From assembly GCF_017993425.1 (NCBI RefSeq), contig NZ_JAGOMQ010000017.1:18934-82933 (forward strand): a stretch of 64,000 nucleotides of DNA, read 5' to 3'. The notes beneath the pieces were generated by a model, which saw only the letters and a program-made list of their open reading frames with translations, did not search any database and was not told where the DNA came from. The stretch's first letter is position 1. Each line of letters begins with the position of its first letter. Source of the DNA: Amaricoccus sp. Its GTDB lineage: Bacteria > Pseudomonadota > Alphaproteobacteria > Rhodobacterales > Rhodobacteraceae. Below are positions 55,122-64,000 of the stretch, in pieces. Made by a program: the position numbers and the translations under genes.

Positions 55122-56051
55122 TCAGTCGCGGCCCTTGTAGATGTCGACGAGCTTGCCGAGCATCGCCATCGCATCGGCGCGGCTGCGCTGGAAGGTGTTC
55201 CGCCCGATGATCGAGCCGTTGCCGCCGCCGTCGCGGATCGCCCGGGCGTCCTCGTAGACCGCGTCGGAGCCCTTGGCCGCGCCGCCGGAGAACACCACGA
55301 TCCGCCGCCCGCCGAAGGCCGCGTCCATGCAATGCGCCACGCGCTTCGCCTGGGTCGAGACGTCGATCTTGCGCTCCTGATAGACCTTCTTCGCCTCGGG
55401 CAGCATCAGGTGGTCGGTCGACAGCTTGATCTTGATGACGTGCGCGCCGATCAGCGCCGCGATCTGCGCGGCATAGGCCGCGACGTCGATCGCCGTCTCG
55501 CCGTCCTTGGTCACCGCCTCGCCGCGCGGATAGGACCAGATCACCGTCGGAATGCCGACCGAGGCGGCCTCGGCGCGCATCTCGACGATCTCCTCGTACA
55601 TGTCGAGCTGCGCGTCCGAGCCCGGATAGATGGTGAACCCGATCGCCGCGCAGCCGAGCCGCAGCGCGTCGTCGACCGAGGCGGTCACCGCCTGGTTCTT
55701 GCCGGCGGTGTCCGACATCAGCGAGTTGGCCGAGTTCGCCTTCAGGATCGTCGGGATCTGCCCGGCGAAGGTGTCGGCCCCCGCCTCCAGCATCCCGAGC
55801 GGCGCGGCATAGGCGTTCAGGCCCGCGTCGATCGCGATCTGGTAGTGGTAATGCGGGTCATAGGCCGGCGGGTTCGGCGCGAAGCTGCGCGCCGGCCCGT
55901 GCTCGAAGCCCTGGTCGACCGGCAGGATGATCATCTTGCCGGTGCCGCCGAGCCGCCCCTCCATCAGCATCCGGCAGAGGTTCCCCTTCACGCCGGGGTT
56001 CTCGCCCTCGTAGTTCGCCAGGATCTTCTGGACGGTGCGGCTGGCCTTCAT
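55122..56051 (-). CDS. fbaB: Fructose-bisphosphate aldolase, class I (DhnA/FbaB type)
   Basis: A Schiff-base aldolase that interconverts fructose-1,6-bisphosphate with dihydroxyacetone phosphate and glyceraldehyde-3-phosphate. The 309-residue TIM barrel has MIILPVDQGFEHGPARSF near the N-terminus, GFTIYPGSDAQ and HVIKIKLSTDHL, where the Lys of IKIK is the likely Schiff-base residue, and VFSGGAAKGSDAVYEDARAIRDGGGNGSIIGRNTFQR near the end. The gene follows pgk by 30 nt. Confidence 0.94.
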   Translation of the reverse strand: MKASRTVQKILANYEGENPGVKGNLCRMLMEGRLGGTGKMIILPVDQGFEHGPARSFAPNPPAYDPHYHYQIAIDAGLNAYAAPLGMLEAGADTFAGQIPTILKANSANSLMSDTAGKNQAVTASVDDALRLGCAAIGFTIYPGSDAQLDMYEEIVEMRAEAASVGIPTVIWSYPRGEAVTKDGETAIDVAAYAAQIAALIGAHVIKIKLSTDHLMLPEAKKVYQERKIDVSTQAKRVAHCMDAAFGGRRIVVFSGGAAKGSDAVYEDARAIRDGGGNGSIIGRNTFQRSRADAMAMLGKLVDIYKGRD

Positions 56052-56081
56052 GGAGCGGTCCTTTCTGACTCGGAAATCGGA

Positions 56082-57272
56082 TTACTGGTCGAGCGCCGCG
56101 ACGCCGGGCAGGGTCTTGCCCTCCAGCCATTCGAGGAAGGCGCCGCCGGCGGTCGAGACATAGGTGAAGTCCGCCGCCGCGCCGCTGGAGTTGAGCGCCG
56201 CCACCGTGTCGCCGCCGCCGGCGACCGACAGCAGCCGCCCCGCCCGGGTCAGCGCCGCGGCCTGCCGCGCCGCGGAATCGGTGGCGAGGTTGAAGGGCGG
56301 AATCTCGAAGGCCCCGAGCGGGCCGTTCCAGACGAGCGTCCGCGCCCCGGAGAGCACCGTGGCGATCCGCGCGATCGACTCGGGGCCGGCGTCGAGGATC
56401 ATCGCGTCCGGCGGGCAGGCGCTGGCCGGCACGGTGTCGTTCTCGGCGCCGGCCTTGAACTCGCGCGCCACCACCACGTCGACCGGCAGCACGATCTCGC
56501 AGCCCGCCGCCGCCGCCTTCGCCATGATCTCGCGCGCCGTGTCGGCCATGTCGTGCTCGCAGAGCGACTTGCCGACGTCGATCCCCTGCGCGGCGAGGAA
56601 GGTGTTGGCCATGCCGCCGCCGATCACCACGGCGTCGACCTTGTCGATCAGGTTGCCGAGGAGCTCGAGCTTGGTCGAGACCTTGGCCCCGCCGACCACG
56701 GCCACCACCGGCCGGTCGGGCTTCGCCAGCGCCTTCTCCAGCGCCTCGAGCTCCGCCTGCATCAGCCGTCCGGCGCAGGAGGGCAGCAGCCGCGCGACGC
56801 CCTCGGTCGAGGCGTGCGCCCGATGCGCCGCCGAGAAGGCGTCGTTGACGTAGACGTCCCCGAGCCTCGCCAGCGCCGCCGCGAACTCGGGGTCGTTCTT
56901 CTCCTCGCCCTTGTGGAAGCGGGTGTTCTCCAGCAGGAGCACGCCCCCCGCCGGCAGCGCCGCCACCGCCGCGGCGGCCGCGTCGCCGACGCAGTCCTCC
57001 GCGAAGGCCACGTCGACGCCCAGCGCCCCGGAGAGCGCCGGCAGCACCTGCCGCAGGCTCATCTCCGGCACGACCTTGCCCTTCGGCCGGTCGAAATGCG
57101 CCAGCAGCACCGGCTTGCCGCCCTTGGCGAGGATGTCCTTCACGGTCGGGACGATGCGCTCGATCCGGGTCGCGTCGGTGACGCGGCCCGCCTCCATGGG
57201 CACGTTGATGTCGACCCGGGCCAGGATGACCTTGCCGTCGAGGTCGATGTCGTCGAGCGTCTTCCAGGCCAT
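56082..57272 (-). CDS. pgk: Phosphoglycerate kinase
   Basis: PGK transfers phosphate between 1,3-bisphosphoglycerate and ADP in glycolysis and gluconeogenesis. The 396-residue protein has the signature [30 protein letters not shown], then [28 protein letters not shown] and [13 protein letters not shown] in the nucleotide domain follow, and the C-terminus is [11 protein letters not shown]. It lies 10 nt after transketolase and 30 nt before the aldolase, forming a tkt-pgk-fbaB operon. Confidence 0.98.
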   Translation of the reverse strand: MAWKTLDDIDLDGKVILARVDINVPMEAGRVTDATRIERIVPTVKDILAKGGKPVLLAHFDRPKGKVVPEMSLRQVLPALSGALGVDVAFAEDCVGDAAAAAVAALPAGGVLLLENTRFHKGEEKNDPEFAAALARLGDVYVNDAFSAAHRAHASTEGVARLLPSCAGRLMQAELEALEKALAKPDRPVVAVVGGAKVSTKLELLGNLIDKVDAVVIGGGMANTFLAAQGIDVGKSLCEHDMADTAREIMAKAAAAGCEIVLPVDVVVAREFKAGAENDTVPASACPPDAMILDAGPESIARIATVLSGARTLVWNGPLGAFEIPPFNLATDSAARQAAALTRAGRLLSVAGGGDTVAALNSSGAAADFTYVSTAGGAFLEWLEGKTLPGVAALDQ

Positions 57273-57282
57273 ACGCGCCCCC

Positions 57283-59301
57283 TCAGAGCAGGCTTTCCGC
57301 CTTCGCCGCCACCGCCTCGGCGGTGATGCCGAAATGCGGGTAGAGCGCCTCGATCGGCCCGGAGGCGCCGAAGCCGGTCATGCCGACGAAGCCCGCCTTG
57401 CGCCCGTCGCCGCGCTCGTCGCAGAGCCAGCGGTCCCAGCCGAAGCGCAGCGCCGCCTCGACGCCGACGCGAACCGGCCCGCGCGGCAGCACCTTGCGCC
57501 GATAGGCCTCGTCCTGCTGCTCGAAGAGCTCCCAGCAGGGCATCGACACCACCCGCGTCCAGATCCCCTTGGTCTGCAGGATCCGGCGCGCCGCCATGGC
57601 GATCTCGACCTCCGAGCCGGTCGCCATCAGGATCACCCGCGGCCGCCCGTCGCCCTCGGCGAGGATGTAGCCGCCGCGGGCGCTCAGGTTCGCCCGCGAA
57701 TGCTCGACGCGCAGCGTCGGCAGGTTCTGCCGGGTGAGCGCCAGCACCGACGGCGCGCCCGTCGAGGAGAGCGCCAGCTCCCAGGCCTCGGCGGTCTCGA
57801 CCACGTCGGCGGGCCGGAACACGTTGAGGTTCGGGATCGCCCGCAGCGCCGCGAGATGCTCCACCGGCTGGTGCGTCGGCCCGTCCTCGCCGAGGCCGAT
57901 CGAGTCGTGGGTCAGCACGTAGACGACCCGGATCCCCATCAGCGCCGACAGCCGGATCGCGCCGCGGGCGTAGTCGGAGAAGACGAGGAACGTGCCGCCA
58001 TAGGGGATCGCGCCGCCGTGCAGGGCGATGCCGTTCATCGCCGCCGCCATGCCGTGCTCGCGGATGCCGTAGTGGATATAGCGCCCGGCGCGGTTCTCCG
58101 GGCTGAACGACCCGAGGCCCTTGGTCAGCGTGTTGTTCGAGCCGGTCAGGTCGGCCGAGCCGCCGAGCGTCTCCGGCGCGGCGGCGTTGACCACCTCGAG
58201 CGCCATCTCGGAGGCCTTGCGCGTCGCGACCTTCGGCGCCTTCTCGGACTGCTCCTTGCGGTAGGCGGCCAGCGCCTTGGCGAGGCCCTTGGCCGGCTCG
58301 CCGGCGGTCACCCGCCGGAACTCCGCCCGCTTGCCGGCGGGCAGCTTCTCGAGCCGCGCCTCCCACTCGGCGCGCGCAGCGGCGCCCCGGCTGCCGATCC
58401 TGCGCCAGGCGTCGGCCACGTCCTTCGGGATCTCGAACGGCCCGGCGCCCCAGCCGTAGATCTCGCGGGTGCGGGCGATCTCCTCGGCCCCGAGCGGCGA
58501 GCCGTGCGCGGCGTGGCTGTCCTGCTTGGTCGGCGCGCCGAAGCCGATATGGCTGGTGCAGCGCACGAAGGCCGGCCGCGCGCTCGCCGCCGCCTCGGTC
58601 AGCGCCCGGTCGACGTCCTCGGGGTCGTGGGCGTCGCAGGCATGCGTGGACCAGCCGGAGGCGGCGAAGCGCGCCATCTGGTCGGTCACGTCCGAGAGCG
58701 CGACCTTGCCGTCGATCGAGATGCCGTTGTCGTCCCACAGGACGATCAGCCGGTCGAGCTGCTGCTTGCCGGCGAGGCCGATCGCCTCCTGGCTGATCCC
58801 CTCCATCAGGCAGCCGTCGCCGGCGATCACCCAGGTGCGGTGGTCGACCACCTTGCGCCCGAACCGCGCCGCGAGGCTCTCCTCGGCGATCGCCATGCCG
58901 ACGGCGGTGGCGATGCCCTGGCCGAGCGGGCCGGTCGTGGTCTCGATCCCCTCGGCATGGCCGTATTCCGGGTGTCCCGCCGTGCGCGAGCCGAGCTGGC
59001 GGAACCGCTTCAGCTCGTCGATGGTCATCTGGGCGTAGCCGGTCAGGTGCAGAAGCCCGTAGATCAGCATCGAGCCGTGGCCGGCCGACAGCACGAAGCG
59101 GTCGCGGTCCGGCCAGTGCGGGGCGCTGGCGTCGAACTTCAGGTGCTTGTCGAAGAGCACGGTCGCCACGTCGGCCATGCCCATCGGCATTCCGGGGTGG
59201 CCGGACTTCGCCGCCTCGACCGCGTCCATCGCCAGCACGCGCAGGGCGGCGGCGCGACGCCAGTGCTCGGGGTGACGTTCACGGAGAGCGGGGATGTTCA
59301 C
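57283..59301 (-). CDS. tkt: Transketolase
   Basis: A thiamine-diphosphate enzyme of the pentose phosphate pathway, 672 residues from the GTG at 59301, which has GGGAGG about 9 nt upstream. Motifs: [16 protein letters not shown] near the start, ThDP-binding [18 protein letters not shown], and [21 protein letters not shown] in the pyrimidine domain. The open frame continues upstream of the GTG without family similarity, so I reject the longer form. It is the first gene of tkt-pgk-fbaB. It depends on the same cofactor that thiamine diphosphokinase at 33412 makes. Confidence 0.97.
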   Translation of the reverse strand: MNIPALRERHPEHWRRAAALRVLAMDAVEAAKSGHPGMPMGMADVATVLFDKHLKFDASAPHWPDRDRFVLSAGHGSMLIYGLLHLTGYAQMTIDELKRFRQLGSRTAGHPEYGHAEGIETTTGPLGQGIATAVGMAIAEESLAARFGRKVVDHRTWVIAGDGCLMEGISQEAIGLAGKQQLDRLIVLWDDNGISIDGKVALSDVTDQMARFAASGWSTHACDAHDPEDVDRALTEAAASARPAFVRCTSHIGFGAPTKQDSHAAHGSPLGAEEIARTREIYGWGAGPFEIPKDVADAWRRIGSRGAAARAEWEARLEKLPAGKRAEFRRVTAGEPAKGLAKALAAYRKEQSEKAPKVATRKASEMALEVVNAAAPETLGGSADLTGSNNTLTKGLGSFSPENRAGRYIHYGIREHGMAAAMNGIALHGGAIPYGGTFLVFSDYARGAIRLSALMGIRVVYVLTHDSIGLGEDGPTHQPVEHLAALRAIPNLNVFRPADVVETAEAWELALSSTGAPSVLALTRQNLPTLRVEHSRANLSARGGYILAEGDGRPRVILMATGSEVEIAMAARRILQTKGIWTRVVSMPCWELFEQQDEAYRRKVLPRGPVRVGVEAALRFGWDRWLCDERGDGRKAGFVGMTGFGASGPIEALYPHFGITAEAVAAKAESLL

Positions 59302-59609
59302 CAGGCGGACCTCCCATTGGCGCACGGTCTTCAGGCCGCGGCGAAAACTCGGCCGCACCATTAGCAGCCCATCCCCTTGGGTCAAGGCGGATTTCCCGCG
59401 GCGGGCGCCCTCCTTCCGGTGGAGGCGGGACGCGCCGCGAGCTTGCCCCGGCTGTGAGCCGCGCCCCGCAACGGACTGGCGGATCTGCGCATCCTCGCGC
59501 CGTCGCGGGCGGTTGGCGCCGCAGGGCCGCGCGGGGGCGCGCGGCCCGGATTGCATTGTCCGGGAGCGGCGCCTAAAACGGGCGGGACCAAGGGTCAGGG
59601 ACGCAGGCG
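59302..59609. other. Divergent intergenic region between tkt and the coiled-coil gene
   Basis: About 310 bases with no gene. CCTTG-GGT-CAAGG lies near 59365-59380. The tkt and zapA-side promoters must be here, but no clear boxes stand out. Confidence 0.35.
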
Positions 59610-59864
59610 ATGACAGAGACCACACCCCTCGACGCGCGGATCGCGGCGGCGGTCGGGCGGCTCAGGGCGGCGCTCGACGCGCGCGACGCGCGCGCGGCCC
59701 CGGACCCGGACGTGGCGGGGATCGAGGCGCGGGTGCGCGAGCTGGAGGCCGAGAACGCCGAGCTGCGCGACGAGCTCGAGCGGCTGAGGGTCAAGCGCGA
59801 CCGCGACGTGGCGGCGCTCGACGAGCTGATCGCCCAGCTCAAGCCGCTGATCGAGGAGGTCTGA
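59610..59864 (+). CDS. Small coiled-coil protein upstream of zapA
   Basis: An 84-residue acidic protein. Residues about 44-83 form a heptad-patterned coiled coil ([47 protein letters not shown]). I do not recognise a named family with certainty. It ends one base before the zapA ATG, so the two are translated together, and a role with the Z-ring protein ZapA is plausible by context. Confidence 0.75.
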   Translation: MTETTPLDARIAAAVGRLRAALDARDARAAPDPDVAGIEARVRELEAENAELRDELERLRVKRDRDVAALDELIAQLKPLIEEV

Positions 59865-59865
59865 G

Positions 59866-60297
59866 ATGCCCGAGCTGACGATCGAGATCGGCGGCCGCGC
59901 CTTCGAGGTCGCCTGCGAGCCGGGGCAGGAGCCCTCGCTCGCCCGCGCCGCCCAGCTCCTCGACGCCGAGGCGGTCAAGGTCAGCGACAGCACCACCGAG
60001 CGGCGGATGCTGCTCCTCGCCGGGCTCCTGCTCGCCGACACGATGACGGCCCTCGAGGACCGCTACGCCGCGCTGGAGGACCGCCTGCGCCAGGCCGAGG
60101 AGCGCGCCCGCATCGCCGAGGCGAAGTCGGCGATGCTGGCGGCGAACGCGCTGAAGCTCGAGACCCAGGCCACCCACGTGATCGACCCCGCCGAGCTCGA
60201 CGAGCTCCGCGACGAGAAGGACGCCGCCGTCGCCCTGCTCGCCGAGCTGGTCGAGGAGGTCGAGGCGCTGGCCGAACGCGCCGAGGCCGCCGCCTGA
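59866..60297 (+). CDS. zapA: Cell division protein ZapA
   Basis: ZapA binds FtsZ and bundles its filaments. The 143-residue protein begins PELTIEIGGRAFEVACEPGQEPSLARAAQLLDAEAVKV, the standard ZapA head, followed by RRMLLLAGLLLADTM and a long coiled coil (ALEDRLRQAEERARIAEAKSAML). The C-terminal helix is longer than in E. coli ZapA, as is common in alphaproteobacteria. It is coupled to the upstream coiled-coil gene. Confidence 0.93.
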   Translation: MPELTIEIGGRAFEVACEPGQEPSLARAAQLLDAEAVKVSDSTTERRMLLLAGLLLADTMTALEDRYAALEDRLRQAEERARIAEAKSAMLAANALKLETQATHVIDPAELDELRDEKDAAVALLAELVEEVEALAERAEAAA

Positions 60298-60304
60298 CCG
60301 TTGT

Positions 60305-60566
60305 GGCCTGACCCCCGCCGCAGCGGGGGGAAGCGCCGTCCTCGGGGACCCGCAAGGGGCCCCGCTCGGCCGGCGCTGTCGCGCGGCCTGCCTGCGGCGG
60401 CCGCCCTCTTCCCGGGACCGGCGCCATCCGTCGCGGCCCGCCCCGGCCGGCGGGGGGAAGCGCCGTCCTCGGGGACCCGCGAGGGGTCCCGCTCGGCCGG
60501 CGCTGTCGGGCGACCGCCCGGGGGCGGACGCCCTCCGGGACTGCGGCGCCGTCGGGGCCGGGGGCC
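60305..60566 (+). ncRNA. Duplicated structured unit after zapA, possible 6S-like RNA
   Basis: A 59-nt block at 60323-60381 recurs at 60450-60508 with two differences (127-nt period). Each block folds as a long hairpin: outer stem AGCGCCG/CGGCGCT, an internal bubble and an inner stem around GGGGACCC with loop GCAA or GCGA. Around the first block, CCGCCGCAG (60315-60323) can pair with CTGCGGCGG (about 60392-60400). In many Proteobacteria the 6S RNA gene follows zapA, and the GCCTGCGGCGGC stretch resembles the 3' part of 6S RNA as I remember it. A local hairpin at 60312-60329 is an alternative zapA terminator. Assignment is tentative. Confidence 0.35.
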
Positions 60567-60567
60567 G

Positions 60568-61026
60568 TCAGGCGCTCCGGGCGGCGAAATCGGCGAGAAG
60601 GCGGGGGAAGTCCGCGTCGGGCGGGAAGCCGGGGTAGCGGTGCGGGGCAGGGGTCTCCGCCCAGGGCAGGCGCTCCGCGGTCCAGGTCTCGACGAAGGGC
60701 GTGAACCAGGACGGGTCGTCGAGCATCGTCGGGCGGAGGTTGACGATGTCGACCCCGCCCGCCTCGAAGCGGGTGAACATCCAGCTCAGGCAGTCGGGGC
60801 AGAAGTGGTGGTGCGGATACCCCTTGAGGCCGCCGAGGACCGGCGCGCCTGCGGTGACGCGGAAGGCGGCGGCGGGGAAGGCGGCGCTGAGCGAGAAGGC
60901 GCTCGAGCTCATCCGCTGGCAGCCCGTGCAGTGGCAGGCCATGGTGACGAGGGGCGGCGCGGTCACCTCGAGGCGGACCGCGCCGCAGCGGCAGCCGCCG
61001 GCGGCGGGGAGCCGCGGCAGCGCCAT
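60568..61026 (-). CDS. GFA family (CENP-V type) zinc-binding protein
   Basis: A 152-residue protein with the cysteine pattern of the GFA/Mss4-like fold: Cys12-Cys14, Cys31-Cys33-Cys36 (CHCTGC) and Cys76-Cys79 (FCPDC), binding two zinc ions. The family is named after glutathione-dependent formaldehyde-activating enzyme, but most members have no proven activity. Its ATG overlaps the grxD stop by one base (TGATG), suggesting coupled translation with the glutaredoxin. Confidence 0.9.
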   Translation of the reverse strand: MALPRLPAAGGCRCGAVRLEVTAPPLVTMACHCTGCQRMSSSAFSLSAAFPAAAFRVTAGAPVLGGLKGYPHHHFCPDCLSWMFTRFEAGGVDIVNLRPTMLDDPSWFTPFVETWTAERLPWAETPAPHRYPGFPPDADFPRLLADFAARSA

Positions 61027-61400
61027 CAGGCGTTGGCCGCGCGGATCTTCTCGGCGGCGTCGCGGTCGTAGGCGACGCCCTTGGCCTCGAAGAGCGCGTC
61101 GAGCTCGCCCGAGAGGGTCATCTCGGTGACGATGTCGCAGCCGCCGACGAACTCGCCCTTCACGTAGAGCTGGGGGATGGTCGGCCAGTCGGAGAACGAC
61201 TTGATGCCGTTGCGGACGCCCTCGTCGGCCAGCACGTTCACGTCCTTGTAGGCGACGCCCATGTAGTTGAGGACGCCGGCGACGCGGCTGGAGAAGCCGC
61301 ATTGCGGCATCTGGGCGGTGCCCTTCATGAACAGGACGACATCGTTGGCGTCGATGTCTGCCTTGATCGCCGCGTGGGCGGCGTCGGTGGTGTCGATCAT
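61026..61400 (-). CDS. grxD: Monothiol glutaredoxin GrxD
   Basis: A CGFS-type glutaredoxin of 124 residues that carries [2Fe-2S] clusters with glutathione. The active motif is MPQCGFSSRV with Cys34. WPTIPQLYVKGEFVGGCDIVTEM is the conserved glutathione-binding part. It lies just downstream of bolA, its usual partner in cluster-bearing heterodimers. Confidence 0.97.
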   Translation of the reverse strand: MIDTTDAAHAAIKADIDANDVVLFMKGTAQMPQCGFSSRVAGVLNYMGVAYKDVNVLADEGVRNGIKSFSDWPTIPQLYVKGEFVGGCDIVTEMTLSGELDALFEAKGVAYDRDAAEKIRAANA

Positions 61401-61408
61401 GTCTCTCC

Positions 61409-61651
61409 CTACTCCGGAGCCCGGGTCGTCAGCGCCAGCGCGTGCAGCTCGCCCCGCGACCCTTCCATCTTGCCCTTGAGCGCGGCGTAGACCAGCTGGT
61501 GCTGGCGCACGCGGTTGAGGCCGCGGAACGCCTCGGCCGTCACGGTCGCCGCGTAGTGGTTGCCGTCGCCGGCGAGGTCGGTGATCTCCACCTCCGCCCC
61601 GGGAAAGGCCGCGCGGATCAGTCGCTCGATCTCGACGGCTTCCATGGCCAT
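61409..61651 (-). CDS. bolA: BolA family protein
   Basis: An 80-residue protein of the BolA fold that forms [2Fe-2S]-bridged complexes with CGFS glutaredoxins. Motifs: FPGAEVEITDLAGDGNHYAATVTAEAFRGLNRVRQHQLVYAALKGKM with the conserved His residues. The start may be 61651 or the second ATG at 61645. It lies 8 nt before grxD, so the two should be co-expressed. Confidence 0.94.
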   Translation of the reverse strand: MAMEAVEIERLIRAAFPGAEVEITDLAGDGNHYAATVTAEAFRGLNRVRQHQLVYAALKGKMEGSRGELHALALTTRAPE

Positions 61652-61720
61652 GGCGGGAGGTCCGGCTCGTTGCTCGCCCAAAAATCTAGTCGCCGCGCCG
61701 GGGAGCCGCAAGGGCGGCGG

Positions 61721-61765
61721 CGCCGTTCACGCGGGGAAATTGCCCAAGCCGTTGATTTTGCGTAA
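61721..61765 (+). repeat. Short repeat element II, copy at 61721
   Basis: GTTCACGCG, nine bases, then CC-AAG-CCG-TTG-ATTT, with AAG 14.5 nt from the palindrome position. The tail and spacing match the copies at 31905 and 55078, but the palindrome itself is eroded here (TTCACGCGGGGAA). It lies between purL and bolA, antisense to both. Confidence 0.65.
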
Positions 61766-61796
61766 GGCGATGCGCGGTCACGCGCCCGTCCGCACG

Positions 61797-64000
<2,204 letters not shown>

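Noticed and set aside
60301..61071. Plus-strand frame across the region after zapA
   Set aside because: It runs through the duplicated hairpin unit and antisense to the GFA gene, with simple-composition translation and no motifs.

Overview
The window is a high-GC (roughly 70% by eye) alphaproteobacterial chromosome segment, most likely from the Rhodobacterales (Rhodobacteraceae/Paracoccaceae-like). The evidence is the gene set and order: CckA hybrid kinase near recA-alaS; pdhA-pdhB-pdhC with an extra lipoyl domain on E1 beta, next to ftsB; class I aldolase-pgk-tkt beside zapA; purL-bolA-grxD; a CarD regulator after a 7Fe ferredoxin; DUF3035 lipoprotein-lspA; and two proteins with VPLPA-type C-terminal sorting tails. 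recA carries an SOS box of the alphaproteobacterial direct-repeat type (GAAC-N7-GAAC). I see no prophage, CRISPR array, insertion-sequence transposase, tRNA or rRNA gene.

Layout. 0.4-6.2 kb: fumC, a DUF3775 protein, DUF3035 lipoprotein-lspA, a TerB-like protein, a secreted NTF2-like protein and a PBP4-type D,D-carboxypeptidase. 6.4-9.7 kb: typA/bipA, an XRE regulator with a candidate sigma-54 promoter, and hisN. 10-18 kb: a lysophospholipase-like hydrolase plus SCP2 protein, a TPR protein, a SUV3-like RNA helicase with a long acidic tail, an S4 RNA-binding protein, fdxA, carD and the first VPLPA protein. 17.8-24 kb: entericidin-like lipoprotein, a metal-efflux CDF transporter, an RsmB-type methyltransferase, cckA, a probably damaged DUF488 gene and an FMN reductase. 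24-32 kb: recA, alaS, DUF1330, a Gfo/Idh/MocA oxidoreductase, an L,D-transpeptidase and an M32 carboxypeptidase.

32-40 kb: a tightly coupled minus-strand operon purA-DUF2842-creA-thiamine diphosphokinase-AbrB family; a universal stress protein; a LuxR-type remnant; a metal-dependent amidohydrolase; an orphan ParA ATPase and two small membrane proteins. 40-50 kb: a GH13 alpha-glucosidase, methylthioribose kinase divergent from a ribose-type ABC transporter, and a secreted heme peroxidase with RTX repeats. 50-59 kb: central carbon metabolism (pyruvate dehydrogenase, aldolase, phosphoglycerate kinase, transketolase) with ftsB and the second VPLPA protein embedded. 59-64 kb: a coiled-coil protein, zapA followed by a duplicated structured intergenic unit, then GFA protein-grxD-bolA and the 3' part of purL, which runs off the window.

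The most interesting material is between the genes. (1) A 185-195 bp element occurs three times (about 216, 32090, 37153). Its copies have identical internal spacing and a perfect 28-bp palindrome whose arms differ between copies but always change in compensating pairs. (2) A shorter element occurs about eight times: a palindrome of variable sequence, then AAG-N3-TTG about 14-15 nt from the palindrome centre. (3) A near-identical 59-nt hairpin unit is duplicated directly after zapA, the usual position of the 6S RNA gene. None of these is explained by the coding annotation. All coordinates and alignments here were made by eye, without database searches.
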